DNA of 64,000 nt. Source: Natronospira bacteriovora (GTDB taxonomy: Bacteria; Pseudomonadota; Gammaproteobacteria; Natronospirales; Natronospiraceae). Positions 26,342 through 35,061 of this stretch are shown piece after piece. Every line of letters begins with the position of its first letter. Position 1 is the first letter of the stretch. The stretch is from positions 159,787 through 223,786 of the forward strand of contig NZ_JAVDDT010000006.1 of the NCBI RefSeq assembly GCF_030848495.1, in the 5' to 3' direction. The notes beneath the pieces are model-generated. The model saw only the letters and a program-made list of their open reading frames with translations. It ran no database searches and had not been told where the DNA came from. The position numbers were made by a program, and so were the translations under genes.

Positions 26342-26851
26342 TCAGAGGTCGCTCAGGTCCACGGCACGGGTATCCCTGCGCCGATAGCCCCTGGGGCGAA
26401 TGGCGACCGTGTTGGTGATTTCGGTACAGCAGACCCCGTCCTCGCGGTAGAAACCGTATCGAAATCGGGGCGTGGCCCTGCCCCTGGCGGAAAGCTCGCG
26501 GGCAATGGCGGCTTCCTGTTCGGTCGTCATTTCGAAGCGAAGTTCCAGATGGGTGCTGCCGGGGTGATGAAATTCGATGGTCATGGCCCGGGTCCAGACG
26601 GAGTAGCCGCGAAAAACGCGGGCACAGGCCAGGGCAGCAATGGGGTCGGCCAGGGAGGCCTGCCAGCCACCGAACATGATGCCCCCGGGGTTGCGGGAAA
26701 AGGTGTTGAGGGGGAGACGGATGCGCATGCGACGCCAGTCATCCTCCATCTCCAGCACCTTGATGCGCATCATGAAGAAAGGCGGATACAGTTCCAGCTT
26801 GCGGGGCTCGCTGAGAAATCGCAGACCGGCAATGAATCGGAGCAGACGCAT
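26342..26851 (-). CDS. DUF4442 hotdog-fold thioesterase-like protein
   Basis: A 169-residue protein of the DUF4442 group, related to PaaI-type hotdog thioesterases. The conserved helix motif is NPGGIMFGGWQASLADPIAALA near residue 53, and a strand with MTIEFHHPG follows. These proteins are thought to hydrolyse acyl-CoA, but few are characterised. It lies 23 bp upstream of the S9 peptidase start on the same strand and may be co-transcribed. Confidence 0.8.
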   Translation of the reverse strand: MRLLRFIAGLRFLSEPRKLELYPPFFMMRIKVLEMEDDWRRMRIRLPLNTFSRNPGGIMFGGWQASLADPIAALACARVFRGYSVWTRAMTIEFHHPGSTHLELRFEMTTEQEAAIARELSARGRATPRFRYGFYREDGVCCTEITNTVAIRPRGYRRRDTRAVDLSDL

Positions 26852-26943
26852 GTGCTTTCACCCGGGTGGCAATGCGGCGTGTATCCTACCACTCTCACTC
26901 CGGGGCAGCGGGCCCTGGCGTGAACGGCAACAGGACGTCAGGC

Positions 26944-27426
26944 ATGCTGAAGCATTACGATGGGCGCCGCTGGCTGGAACGCTATGGGCAGAGCCGCCGT
27001 CAGCCCGGCAACCGGCGCATGCACGCCATCGGGCTCCCCCTGGCAGCGCTGGGTCTGTTGATGCTGCTCGCCTCCCTGCCCGTCACGACGCAACTGCCGC
27101 CGGAACTGCAACAGCTGAGCCCGGCCATGCTCGGCCTGATGACGCTGGTGGCCTACGGCTTTCTGATTGCGCCGCTACTGGCCGCCCTGATGGCGCCCCT
27201 CAGCCTTGCCGCCATGCTGCTGGTAACGTGGCTGGGGCAGGAAGGGCTGGCACTGGAATGGAGTGGTGCCGGTCTGCTGCTGGCCGGCTGGCTGCTGCTG
27301 TGGCGGGGGCATCGCCAGGAAGGGCCGGCCAGGCGACCGGCGGCTTACCTCAATGACCTTCCGCTTGGTCTCTACTGGCTGCTGGATCGTGCCGTGCACG
27401 GCCTGCTGCGAAAATGGGCTTCCTGA
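26944..27426 (+). CDS. Mpo1-like (DUF962) membrane protein
   Basis: A 160-residue protein of the DUF962/Mpo1 family. The N-terminal block W...YGQSRRQPGNRRMHAIGLPL carries the conserved family Asn-Arg-x-x-His-x-x-Gly-x-Pro pattern. Four hydrophobic helices follow. In yeast, Mpo1 is an iron-dependent dioxygenase that alpha-oxidises 2-hydroxy fatty acids; whether the bacterial proteins do this is unproven. The start at 26944 has AGGACGTCAGG upstream; the longer form from 26866 adds a non-homologous leader. Confidence 0.8.
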   Translation: MLKHYDGRRWLERYGQSRRQPGNRRMHAIGLPLAALGLLMLLASLPVTTQLPPELQQLSPAMLGLMTLVAYGFLIAPLLAALMAPLSLAAMLLVTWLGQEGLALEWSGAGLLLAGWLLLWRGHRQEGPARRPAAYLNDLPLGLYWLLDRAVHGLLRKWAS

Positions 27427-27462
27427 ACCGAAGGCGAGCACCCGCCCGCCTCACTGCCCGCT

Positions 27463-28773
27463 TCAGTCCTGCCCGGCGGGGGGTTCGCACACGGCGGCTG
27501 CCACGGCATCCGCCACTGCGGCATGAACCTGCGGATCCAGACTGTCCGGCACCAGCTCGTCTTCCGGCGCCAAATCGGACAGGCAGCGGGCCGCGGCGAA
27601 CAGCATATCGTCGGTGAAACCCGTGGCGTTGGCCTGCAGGGCACCCTTGAACAGGCCGGGGAAGCCCAGGGCATTGTTGATGCCCTTGCCATCGGCGGCG
27701 TAGGCCGCACCCCGAGCCAGGGCCACATTGGGCTCGATCTCGGCATCCGGATTGGACAGGGCAAACACGATCTGGCCTTCCCGCACCCACTCCGGACGAA
27801 CCAGGCCACGTACACCGGTGCAGGCAATCACCACGTCACATTGCTGCATCAGATCCGGCAGTTCGGCGCGGCGGCCACCCATGGACTCCAGCCGCTGCAA
27901 TGCTTCTTCATTGAGATCCGTTCCCACCACCTGCTGCACGCCGTAGGCCTGAAGCAGGCGTGCGATACCGATGCCGGCCGAACCAAGGCCGATCTGCCCC
28001 ACAACGCTCTCGGTGAGCTCGCGGCCCACCCGCTTGGCCGCACTCATCAGAGCGGCGAGGGTAACCACGGCCGTGCCGTGCTGATCATCGTGCAACACCG
28101 GCTTGGTCAGGCGCTGGCGCAGGGCCTGCTCGATCTCGAAACAGGCCGGGGCGGCAATGTCCTCCAGCTGGATGGCGCCGAAGGATGGCGCCAGGGCGGT
28201 GATGATGTCCACCAGCTTCCCGGGGTCCTTTTCCTCCAGCAGGATGGGCACGCCGGACAGGCCGACGAACTTGTCGAAAAGAGCCGCCTTGCCCTCCATC
28301 ACCGGCATGCCGGCCACCGGGCCGATATCACCCAGGCCCAGAATGGCCGTGCCATTGGTGATAATGGCCACCGACTGGTTCAGATAGGTGTATTCGCGGG
28401 CCAGCCAGGGATTGTCACGAATGGCCAGGCAGACCCGGGCCACACCCGGGGTATAGATATCCCGCAGCTCCTGCAGCGTGGCCAGGGGCAGGCGTGACTG
28501 CATGCGGATCTTGCCGCCGCGGTGCCGATTGAAGACGCGATCCGACTTGCCCAGCAGGCGGGCATTGGGCAGGGCCTCGATCTTTTCATAGAGGCCGTAA
28601 TGGACGTCTTCGTCCATCTCCAGGGTGATTTCCCAGACCGTTCGATCCTGGTCCCTCCGAACCGCATTGAGATGCTCCACCACCAGGCCGCAGTCACCGA
28701 TGACCTGCAGCACCTTGGCCAGGCTGCCGGGCTTGTGATGGGATTCGACGAGCAGAATCTCGGGTATTTTCAT
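27463..28773 (-). CDS. NAD(P)-dependent malic enzyme with N-terminal ACT domain
   Basis: A 436-residue enzyme that oxidatively decarboxylates malate to pyruvate. Residues 1-80 form an ACT domain (EILLVESHHKPGSLAKVL), a typical amino-acid-sensing regulatory fold. The catalytic core follows: YTPGVARV with the tyrosine acid near residue 111, the ITNGTAILGLGDIGP and VMEGKAALFDKF lysine region, LEDIAAPACFEIE metal site, and the Rossmann segment with GLGSAGIGIARLL. This is the short bacterial malic enzyme fused to ACT, unlike the 568-residue enzyme at 62 kb. No phosphotransacetylase domain is present. The ribosome site is weak. Confidence 0.93.
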   Translation of the reverse strand: MKIPEILLVESHHKPGSLAKVLQVIGDCGLVVEHLNAVRRDQDRTVWEITLEMDEDVHYGLYEKIEALPNARLLGKSDRVFNRHRGGKIRMQSRLPLATLQELRDIYTPGVARVCLAIRDNPWLAREYTYLNQSVAIITNGTAILGLGDIGPVAGMPVMEGKAALFDKFVGLSGVPILLEEKDPGKLVDIITALAPSFGAIQLEDIAAPACFEIEQALRQRLTKPVLHDDQHGTAVVTLAALMSAAKRVGRELTESVVGQIGLGSAGIGIARLLQAYGVQQVVGTDLNEEALQRLESMGGRRAELPDLMQQCDVVIACTGVRGLVRPEWVREGQIVFALSNPDAEIEPNVALARGAAYAADGKGINNALGFPGLFKGALQANATGFTDDMLFAAARCLSDLAPEDELVPDSLDPQVHAAVADAVAAAVCEPPAGQD

Positions 28774-28981
28774 CGCTTCAGATTATTACCGCGGTGGAGA
28801 GGGTCGGACGGCCACATGTCAGCCCGAAAGGCCTGTGACATCAAGCCCGTGAGTATAACGCGATCCGCCCTGCGGGACGGAACCGCCAGTCGGGCTCAGG
28901 TCACCGGCAGGGAAGGCGGGTTTTCAACCCACAGATATTCCAGATCCTGGAACTTGGCCACCATGGAGGCAGCAGGGCCGG

Positions 28982-30055
28982 TTACATGGGAGTCCCGTTC
29001 ACTGCATTCCACCGCCTGCAGGAAACGCTCCGTGGACTGCCGACCCACGTCCCGAGCGACTTGACGATGGCAATCAGTGGCTGGCTGGCGATACTGCGGC
29101 GGCGCACCACCATGCCCTGCTCGCCGCTGTCGAGATAGACACAGGCACCGGCCGGATTGACGCCGACCGCGGCAACGAAGGCATGGGTCATCTCGGGATC
29201 CCCGATCCGTCCGGCGAGCAGGAATATCTGACGCAGGCCGACCACGGGGTGAAGCCCCTTGCGGTAGGAGCGGGGCGAGGTCATGGCGACGTAATGATCC
29301 GCCAGAGTGAGGATGCGGGCCGCCTCGGTGATCCGCTTGCCCTTGAGCTCGGCCGGATAACCCCTGCCGTCCCAGCGCTCGTGGTGCTCGCGAATGGCGC
29401 GCAGAATGAAGGGGTCTTCGATGCCGCAGGACAAGGCTTTTTCCGCCGAGGCATTGGGATGGGCCCTGAGCTTGACCCGGGTTTCCTCATCAATCACACC
29501 CACCGAGGAGGCGAAGCGGTCCTGATCCTCGAGATAGCCGATGTTCTGCAGCAGGGCCGCCACCACCAGACCTTCCCGGCGGCGGCGATCGTAGTTCAGT
29601 TCTTCGGCCATGGTCGCCGACAGCAGACCGGTGAAGGCGGCATGACGGGCGCTGTAGTCGAAATCGCGAATCAGGTTGATGGCCGCGATCATTGCCTCCC
29701 GGTCTGCCCGAACCAGTTCGGTGAGGCGCTCGGCGACGGCGAACACCTCCTTCTGCGCACCCGACTGAATATCGAAGACAGACTGCTGCATGCGGCGAAT
29801 ACGTGGGATGAGGATGCTCAGGCGGGTGAAGGGCTCGCGCTCGCGCCGCATACCCACCTTCTTCTTGCGGTCTCCTTTCTCCGGTTCCGGCTCCGGCTCG
29901 TGCCAGGCCCCGCGGTCAATCATGCGGCGCAACTGCAGGGACGAGCGAACCACATGCCCCTGTCGCAACAGCATCACACCGCGCTCGTCGTACACGGCCC
30001 AGGGCAGAGGTTCGCCGATTCTGATGTCCTCCGCGCGAACGGGGATTTTCTCCAT
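28982..30055 (-). CDS. Degenerate HD-GYP domain protein
   Basis: A 357-residue cytoplasmic protein. Residues about 130-310 form an HD-GYP domain, normally a c-di-GMP phosphodiesterase. His138, the HHE pair (224-226) and the DGRGYP loop (229-234) are present, but the defining HD dyad reads QN (Q170-N171, in LLQNIGY instead of LLHDIGK). The loss of this dyad, which binds both metals, makes hydrolysis unlikely and a receptor or scaffold role more so. The first 60 residues resemble the short DUF3391-type N-terminus found on some HD-GYP proteins. The ATG at 30055 begins the family-like region; GAAGGAGGC lies 13 bases upstream. Confidence 0.85.
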   Translation of the reverse strand: MEKIPVRAEDIRIGEPLPWAVYDERGVMLLRQGHVVRSSLQLRRMIDRGAWHEPEPEPEKGDRKKKVGMRREREPFTRLSILIPRIRRMQQSVFDIQSGAQKEVFAVAERLTELVRADREAMIAAINLIRDFDYSARHAAFTGLLSATMAEELNYDRRRREGLVVAALLQNIGYLEDQDRFASSVGVIDEETRVKLRAHPNASAEKALSCGIEDPFILRAIREHHERWDGRGYPAELKGKRITEAARILTLADHYVAMTSPRSYRKGLHPVVGLRQIFLLAGRIGDPEMTHAFVAAVGVNPAGACVYLDSGEQGMVVRRRSIASQPLIAIVKSLGTWVGSPRSVSCRRWNAVNGTPM

Positions 30056-30312
30056 TCCCGGTGCTGCCTCCTTCACCGTATCGCTGACCGCCGAACCCGG
30101 CCCACCGCCCCATGCGGTGGGCGCCGAAATTGCCCATCCCAAACAGCCATTTAGGCAGCCGACCGGACGCCTGTCAAAGGAAAGACCCTGCAAATTTCGA
30201 TATAATGCCGCCTTTTCCGGTCACGAAAGGGGAACACCGGCTGCTCTCGCTGCCGGCGACCGGCCATCGTCAACATCCACGCCCGCTCAGGCAATACCCG
30301 AGGTTCATCATC

Positions 30313-31476
30313 GTGCAAGCACTCAACCCGCTCGATCTCTATGACATCCGCTCCGAACTCAGCGACGAGGAACAGATGGTGCAGGACACCGTCGGCCGCT
30401 TCGTGGACGAGAAGGTTCTGCCCAATATCGGCGAATGGTTCGAACAGGGCTACTTCCCGAAGGAACTGATTCCCGAGATCGCCGAGCTGGGCCTGCTGGG
30501 CAGTTCCCTGGAAGGCTATGACTGCGCCGGACTGAACTCGGTCTCCTACGGCCTGATCTGCCAGGAACTGGAGCGTGGCGACTCAGGCCTTCGCAGCTTC
30601 GTTTCCGTGCAGTCCAGCCTGTGCATGTTTCCCATCCACGCCTATGGCTCCGAAGAGCAGAAGGAAAAATGGCTGCCGCCCATGGCCCGCGGCGAGAAGA
30701 TCGGCTGCTTCGGTCTGACCGAGCCCCATGGCGGCTCCGACCCCTCCAACATGAAGACCGTGGCCAAGAAGAAAGGCGATGACTGGGTCATCAACGGCGC
30801 CAAGATGTGGATCACCAACGGCTCCATCGCCGATGTGGCCATCGTCTGGGCCATGACCGAGGACGGCGTGCAGGGCTTCCTGGTGGAGAAGGGCATGAAG
30901 GGCTTTGATGCCCCCGAGATCAAGCACAAGATGTCCCTGCGCGCCTCGGTGACCTCCTCGCTGTACTTCGACAATGTGGTGGTGCCGGAGGCCAACCGCC
31001 TGCCCAAGGCCAAGGGCCTCAAGGCGCCCCTGTCCTGCCTGACCCAGGCCCGCTACGGCATCACCTGGGGCGGCATCGGTGCGGCCCAGGCCTGCCTGCA
31101 GGAGCTGCTGGGCTATACCGCCGACCGCAAGCTGTTCGGTCGTCCCCTGAGCCAGACCCAGGCCACCCAGCTCCGCCTGGCGGAAATGGCCCGGCAGATC
31201 ACCCTGGCCCAGCTGATGTCCCTGCGCCTGGGGCGCATCAAGGACGCCGGCAAGCTCAACCCCAGCCAGGTTTCCCTGGCCAAGTGGAACAACATCCGCA
31301 TGGCCATGGACATCGCCCGCGATGCCCGCGACCTGCTCGGTGGCGCCGGCATCACGGTGGAGCACAGCCCCATCCGCCACATGCTCAACCTGGAATCGGT
31401 GATCACCTATGAAGGCACCGAAACCGTGCATCAGCTGATCATCGGTCGCGAGCTGACGGGGGAAATGGCGTTCTGA
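30313..31476 (+). CDS. gcdH: Glutaryl-CoA dehydrogenase
   Basis: A 387-residue FAD enzyme that oxidises and decarboxylates glutaryl-CoA to crotonyl-CoA in lysine, tryptophan and glutarate breakdown. The family blocks are clear: FGLTEPHGGSDPSNM at the FAD site, the GLKAPLSCLTQARYGITWG region, and the catalytic glutamate in ITYEGTETVHQLIIGR. I use the GTG at 30313, where GAGG lies nine bases upstream and the protein begins as other GcdH do. The ORF extends in frame upstream, but that part is not family-like. It precedes a fused E1 dehydrogenase that could supply an acyl-CoA. Confidence 0.92.
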   Translation: MQALNPLDLYDIRSELSDEEQMVQDTVGRFVDEKVLPNIGEWFEQGYFPKELIPEIAELGLLGSSLEGYDCAGLNSVSYGLICQELERGDSGLRSFVSVQSSLCMFPIHAYGSEEQKEKWLPPMARGEKIGCFGLTEPHGGSDPSNMKTVAKKKGDDWVINGAKMWITNGSIADVAIVWAMTEDGVQGFLVEKGMKGFDAPEIKHKMSLRASVTSSLYFDNVVVPEANRLPKAKGLKAPLSCLTQARYGITWGGIGAAQACLQELLGYTADRKLFGRPLSQTQATQLRLAEMARQITLAQLMSLRLGRIKDAGKLNPSQVSLAKWNNIRMAMDIARDARDLLGGAGITVEHSPIRHMLNLESVITYEGTETVHQLIIGRELTGEMAF

Positions 31477-31500
31477 GGCAGGGGGTAGACAGATACACCC

Positions 31501-31633
31501 CGTAGGAGCGGATTCATCCGCGATTTCAATTCATCACCTGGCACGCCGTTACCCGGTCGCGGACTACGGTAGCGGCATCGGATGACGGCGTGCCAAGCGG
31601 ACGATTGTAATCGCGGATGAATCCGCTCCTACG
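31501..31633. repeat. Composite inverted-repeat element (REP/MITE-like)
   Basis: A 133-bp element between gcdH and the E1 gene. The outer arms 31501-31525 and 31609-31633 are a perfect 25-bp inverted repeat beginning CGTAGGAGCGGATTCATCC. Inside, 31540-31549 and 31585-31594 form a second perfect 10-bp inverted repeat. The outer motif is shared with the hairpin at 43834-43869. No coding content; it could form a transcript hairpin. Confidence 0.85.
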
Positions 31634-31686
31634 CTGTCTTTAGACCGCTATTGCAAGCCATTCATTAACACTGCTTCGAGTACACC

Positions 31687-33960
31687 ATGAGCAAGACCGG
31701 CCTCGCCAAAAAAGGCACCCGCGCCATCAACCGGGCGGAGATCGTTGATCAGAACTTTCTCGAGTTTCTCGCCGACTGGGATGAAACGATCGAGACACGT
31801 GAAGATCGCTCCGCCCCGGTGAACGCCCAGAGTGATCTGTCCGTTGCCGATTTCATTGAGCTGTTCGAATCGCAGATGCTGTCCCGGCATCTGGATCTGG
31901 AGGCCCGCGCCATGCGCGCGCGCAATGAAGGCTTCTACACCATCGGCAGCTCCGGTCACGAGGGCAACACGGTGGTGGGCCGGGTGACCCGCCACACCGA
32001 CCCGGCCTTCCTGCATTACCGCTCCGGCGGCTTCATGATGGAGCGGGCGCGCAAGTTGCCGGACATCGATCCGGCCTATGACACCGCCCTGTCCCTGGCC
32101 GCCTCCAGCGACGATCCCATCTCCGGCGGTCGGCACAAGGTCTGGGGCTCGCTTCCCCTGTGGGTGCCGCCGCAGACCTCCACCATCGCCAGCCATCTGC
32201 CCAAGGCGGTGGGCGCCGCCATTGCCATCGCCCAGGCCGGGCGTCTCAAGGGCGAGGCCCCGGTGCCGGCGGACAGCATCGTGGTCTGCTCCTTCGGCGA
32301 TGCCTCCTCCAATCACGCCACGGCCCAGGCCGGCTTCAACGCTGCCGGCTGGACAAGCCACCAGAACCTGCCCTGCCCGGTGCTGTTCGTCTGCGAGGAC
32401 AATGGCATCGGCATCTCGGTGCAGACCCCGGCGGGCTGGATCGAGGCCAGCTTCAAGGCCCGCCCCGGCATCAAGTACTTCAGCGCCGACGGCCTGGACC
32501 TGCTGGACACCTGGCGGGTGAGCCGCGAGGCGGAGGCCTATGTGCGCCGCACCCGCAAGCCGGCCTTCCTGCACCTGCGCCTGAAGCGCCTGCTGGGCCA
32601 CGCCGGCACCGACGTGGAAACCGACTACCGTCCGGTGGAGGAAGTGGAGGCCATCGAGGCCCAGGACCCCCTGCTGATGTCGGCGGAAACGGCCCTGGAG
32701 GAAGGGCTGATGACGGCCGAGGAGATTCGTGAACTGTACGAATCCGTGCGCGAGCGGGTGCAGGCCGCCTCGCGCCGGGCCGCCGAGCGGCCCAAGCTGA
32801 CCTCGGCCGAGGCCATCATGCAGCCCCTGGCCCCCTACAGCCCCGAGGCGGTCAACAACGAGGCCACCCGGGCCGATTACCAGGACCGCCGGCAGGCGGT
32901 ATTCGGCGAGCGCCTGCCGGAGTCCCAGCCACCGCGTCATCTGTCCATCCAGATCAACCGCGCCCTGCATGATCTGATGGCCAAGTACCCGGAAATCACC
33001 CTGTTCGGGGAAGACGTGGCCCAGAAGGGCGGGGTGTACACGGTCACCTCCGGCCTCTACCGTCAGTTCAAGGGCCACCGGGTGTTCAACACCCTGCTGG
33101 ACGAGACCACCATTCTCGGCATGGCCCAGGGACAGGCCATGATGGGTCTGCTGCCCATGCCGGAGATCCAGTACCTGGCCTACTTCCACAACGCCTGCGA
33201 CCAGATCCGCGGCGAGGCGGCCTCCCTGCAGTTCTTCTCCAATGACCAGTACCGCAACCCCATGATCATGCGGATTGCGGGGCTGGCCTACCAGAAGGGC
33301 TTCGGCGGACATTTCCACAATGACAACAGCTTCACCGCCCTGCGTGACATTCCCGGCCTGGTGATCGCCTGTCCCTCCCGGGGTGATGATGCTGCCATGA
33401 TGCTGCGCACCCTGGCGGCACTGGGCAAGGTGGATGGCCGGGTCAGTGCCTTCCTGGAACCCATTGCGCTGTACATGAGCAAGGATCTCTACCAGGCCAG
33501 GGACGGAGAATGGCTGTTCCCCTACCCGGAGCCGGATCGAGCCATTCCCCTGGGTGAGGGACGGGTCTATCATCCGGAAGCGGACGATCTGCTGATCGTC
33601 ACCTTCGGCAATGGTGTGCCCATGTCCCTGCGGGTGGCGCGGGAAATCGAGCAGGATCACGGCAAGCGCATCCGCGTGCTGGATCTGCGCTGGCTGAAGC
33701 CGCTGAACCGGGCGCTCATCGCCCACCATGCCCAGGCCATCGGGCAGGTCCTGGTGGTGGATGAAAGCCGCCGGACCGGCGGTCTGGCGGAGGAAATATT
33801 CACGGCCATCGAGGAAGAGGCCGGCCACGGCATTCGCAAGCAACGGGTCTGCGGTGAAGACAGTTACATCCCGCTGGGTGACGCGGCCAATCGGGTTCTC
33901 ATGGAAGAGAAGGCAATACGGGCGGCGGCAAGCGAAATGCTGGGTATCGAGGCGGTCTGA
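31687..33960 (+). CDS. Fused E1 alpha-beta 2-oxoacid dehydrogenase (TPP-dependent)
   Basis: A 757-residue protein joining the alpha and beta subunits of a branched-chain-type 2-oxoacid dehydrogenase E1. E1 alpha (about 50-395) carries the ThDP motif GDASSNHATAQAGFN (from residue 205) and the GSSGHEGN phosphate-site region. E1 beta (about 415-757) carries FGEDVAQKGGVY and the DETTILGMAQGQAMMG block. The enzyme decarboxylates a 2-oxoacid and passes the acyl group to a lipoyl E2. No E2 or E3 is in the window, so it must use partners elsewhere. It starts 210 bp downstream of gcdH across the inverted-repeat element. Substrate not determinable; branched-chain or longer 2-oxoacids are likely. Confidence 0.88.
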   Translation: MSKTGLAKKGTRAINRAEIVDQNFLEFLADWDETIETREDRSAPVNAQSDLSVADFIELFESQMLSRHLDLEARAMRARNEGFYTIGSSGHEGNTVVGRVTRHTDPAFLHYRSGGFMMERARKLPDIDPAYDTALSLAASSDDPISGGRHKVWGSLPLWVPPQTSTIASHLPKAVGAAIAIAQAGRLKGEAPVPADSIVVCSFGDASSNHATAQAGFNAAGWTSHQNLPCPVLFVCEDNGIGISVQTPAGWIEASFKARPGIKYFSADGLDLLDTWRVSREAEAYVRRTRKPAFLHLRLKRLLGHAGTDVETDYRPVEEVEAIEAQDPLLMSAETALEEGLMTAEEIRELYESVRERVQAASRRAAERPKLTSAEAIMQPLAPYSPEAVNNEATRADYQDRRQAVFGERLPESQPPRHLSIQINRALHDLMAKYPEITLFGEDVAQKGGVYTVTSGLYRQFKGHRVFNTLLDETTILGMAQGQAMMGLLPMPEIQYLAYFHNACDQIRGEAASLQFFSNDQYRNPMIMRIAGLAYQKGFGGHFHNDNSFTALRDIPGLVIACPSRGDDAAMMLRTLAALGKVDGRVSAFLEPIALYMSKDLYQARDGEWLFPYPEPDRAIPLGEGRVYHPEADDLLIVTFGNGVPMSLRVAREIEQDHGKRIRVLDLRWLKPLNRALIAHHAQAIGQVLVVDESRRTGGLAEEIFTAIEEEAGHGIRKQRVCGEDSYIPLGDAANRVLMEEKAIRAAASEMLGIEAV

Positions 33961-34010
33961 CCGCGCCCCTTGAAGCCGCCAAGGCAAACCCTGTACAGGA
34001 TCGAACAACC

Positions 34011-34517
34011 ATGTTGAGCATTCGTCCGGAAGAACCCGGGGACATCAACGCCCTGGATCGCATCCATCGTGCGGCCTTCGGCCGTGAACACGAAGGCGAT
34101 CTGGTTCGCCAGCTGCGGGAATCCGGGCTATTGATCATCAGCCTGGTGGCCACGGTGAGCGAGCACCCCATCGGCCACATCGCCTTCTCACCGTTGACGC
34201 CGGCCATTGATGGCGTGTCTGCCGCGCCCCTCGGGCTGGGGCCCGTGGGGGTGGATCCCGAGCATGAGCGTCGCGGGATCGCCTCACGCCTGGTGCAGGC
34301 GGGGCTGGAGGAAGCCGCGCGGCTCTCCACCCCTTATGTGGCCGTCCTGGGTGATCCGGCCTTCTACGGGCGCTTCGGTTTCCAGGCGGCGGCCGAGCTG
34401 GGCCTGGAAGACCCCTTTGATGCCGGCGATGCCTTCCGTGTCCTCGCCCTGGAGTGCGGACAGCTGCCGCCGGCCGGCAGCCATATCCGGTACCCGGATG
34501 CCTTCAGCGGTCTGTGA
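34011..34517 (+). CDS. GNAT N-acetyltransferase (YhbS-like)
   Basis: A 168-residue acetyl-CoA-dependent acetyltransferase of the YhbS type. The acetyl-CoA loop is in VDPEHERRGIASRLVQ near residue 83, and VLGDPAFYGRFGF is the family's C-terminal block. Substrate unknown. It follows the E1 gene by 50 bp and may be on the same transcript. No membrane segment. Confidence 0.88.
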   Translation: MLSIRPEEPGDINALDRIHRAAFGREHEGDLVRQLRESGLLIISLVATVSEHPIGHIAFSPLTPAIDGVSAAPLGLGPVGVDPEHERRGIASRLVQAGLEEAARLSTPYVAVLGDPAFYGRFGFQAAAELGLEDPFDAGDAFRVLALECGQLPPAGSHIRYPDAFSGL

Positions 34518-34561
34518 CTATACTCTGGGACAGGCGCCGGCCTGTCACTCAGGGATCCGTC

Positions 34562-35011
34562 ATGTCCGAATCGCTCTCACTCTGCCTGGAACGCACCATT
34601 GAACAACCGGTGAACTGGGTCTACGCCGCCTGGATCCGGACGACCATGCTCAAGGCCTGGTTCGGCTTCCAGCCCGAAGATCGCCTGGAAGAAGCGATCA
34701 TGGAACTCAGGCCCGGCGGCGCCTTTCACTGGCAGCTGCATCAACAGGATGGTCACCAGGTGCATTATCGCGGCCGCTTCGAGGAAGTGGTGCCTGAACG
34801 CCGTCTCTGCTTCACCTGGCCGGCCTACGGCATCGCGGACTTTCGCACGCGGGTCGGACTGGATCTGGCACCGGAGGGGCGCGGCTGCCTGCTGGTTCTG
34901 CTGCATGACGGTCTCAGAGACCGCAAGATGCACGACCATTATCAGCGTGGCTGGGGGCACGCCCTGGATCGCCTGGTCGCCGAGCTCCCCGGTATTCGTC
35001 AGCGCCAGTAA
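34562..35011 (+). CDS. SRPBCC (AHSA1-like) domain protein
   Basis: A 149-residue cytoplasmic protein of the START/SRPBCC fold, AHSA1 group. The blocks TIEQPVNWVYAAWIRTTMLKAWFG and the PGGAFHWQLHQQDG segment are typical of this ligand-binding family, which has mixed functions in bacteria. The start at 34562 follows the GNAT gene by 44 bp; upstream in-frame residues do not align. Ligand unknown. Confidence 0.82.
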   Translation: MSESLSLCLERTIEQPVNWVYAAWIRTTMLKAWFGFQPEDRLEEAIMELRPGGAFHWQLHQQDGHQVHYRGRFEEVVPERRLCFTWPAYGIADFRTRVGLDLAPEGRGCLLVLLHDGLRDRKMHDHYQRGWGHALDRLVAELPGIRQRQ

Positions 35012-35061
35012 AACTTCTGTTTCATCGTTTCCCCGCATCGTACTGAAGGAGTTACGCCACC

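Noticed and set aside
31648..34008. A 786-residue open frame on the minus strand opposite the E1 gene
   Set aside because: Its His/Gly/Val-rich, low-complexity composition is typical of antisense frames in GC-rich genes; the plus-strand E1 alpha-beta match is unambiguous.
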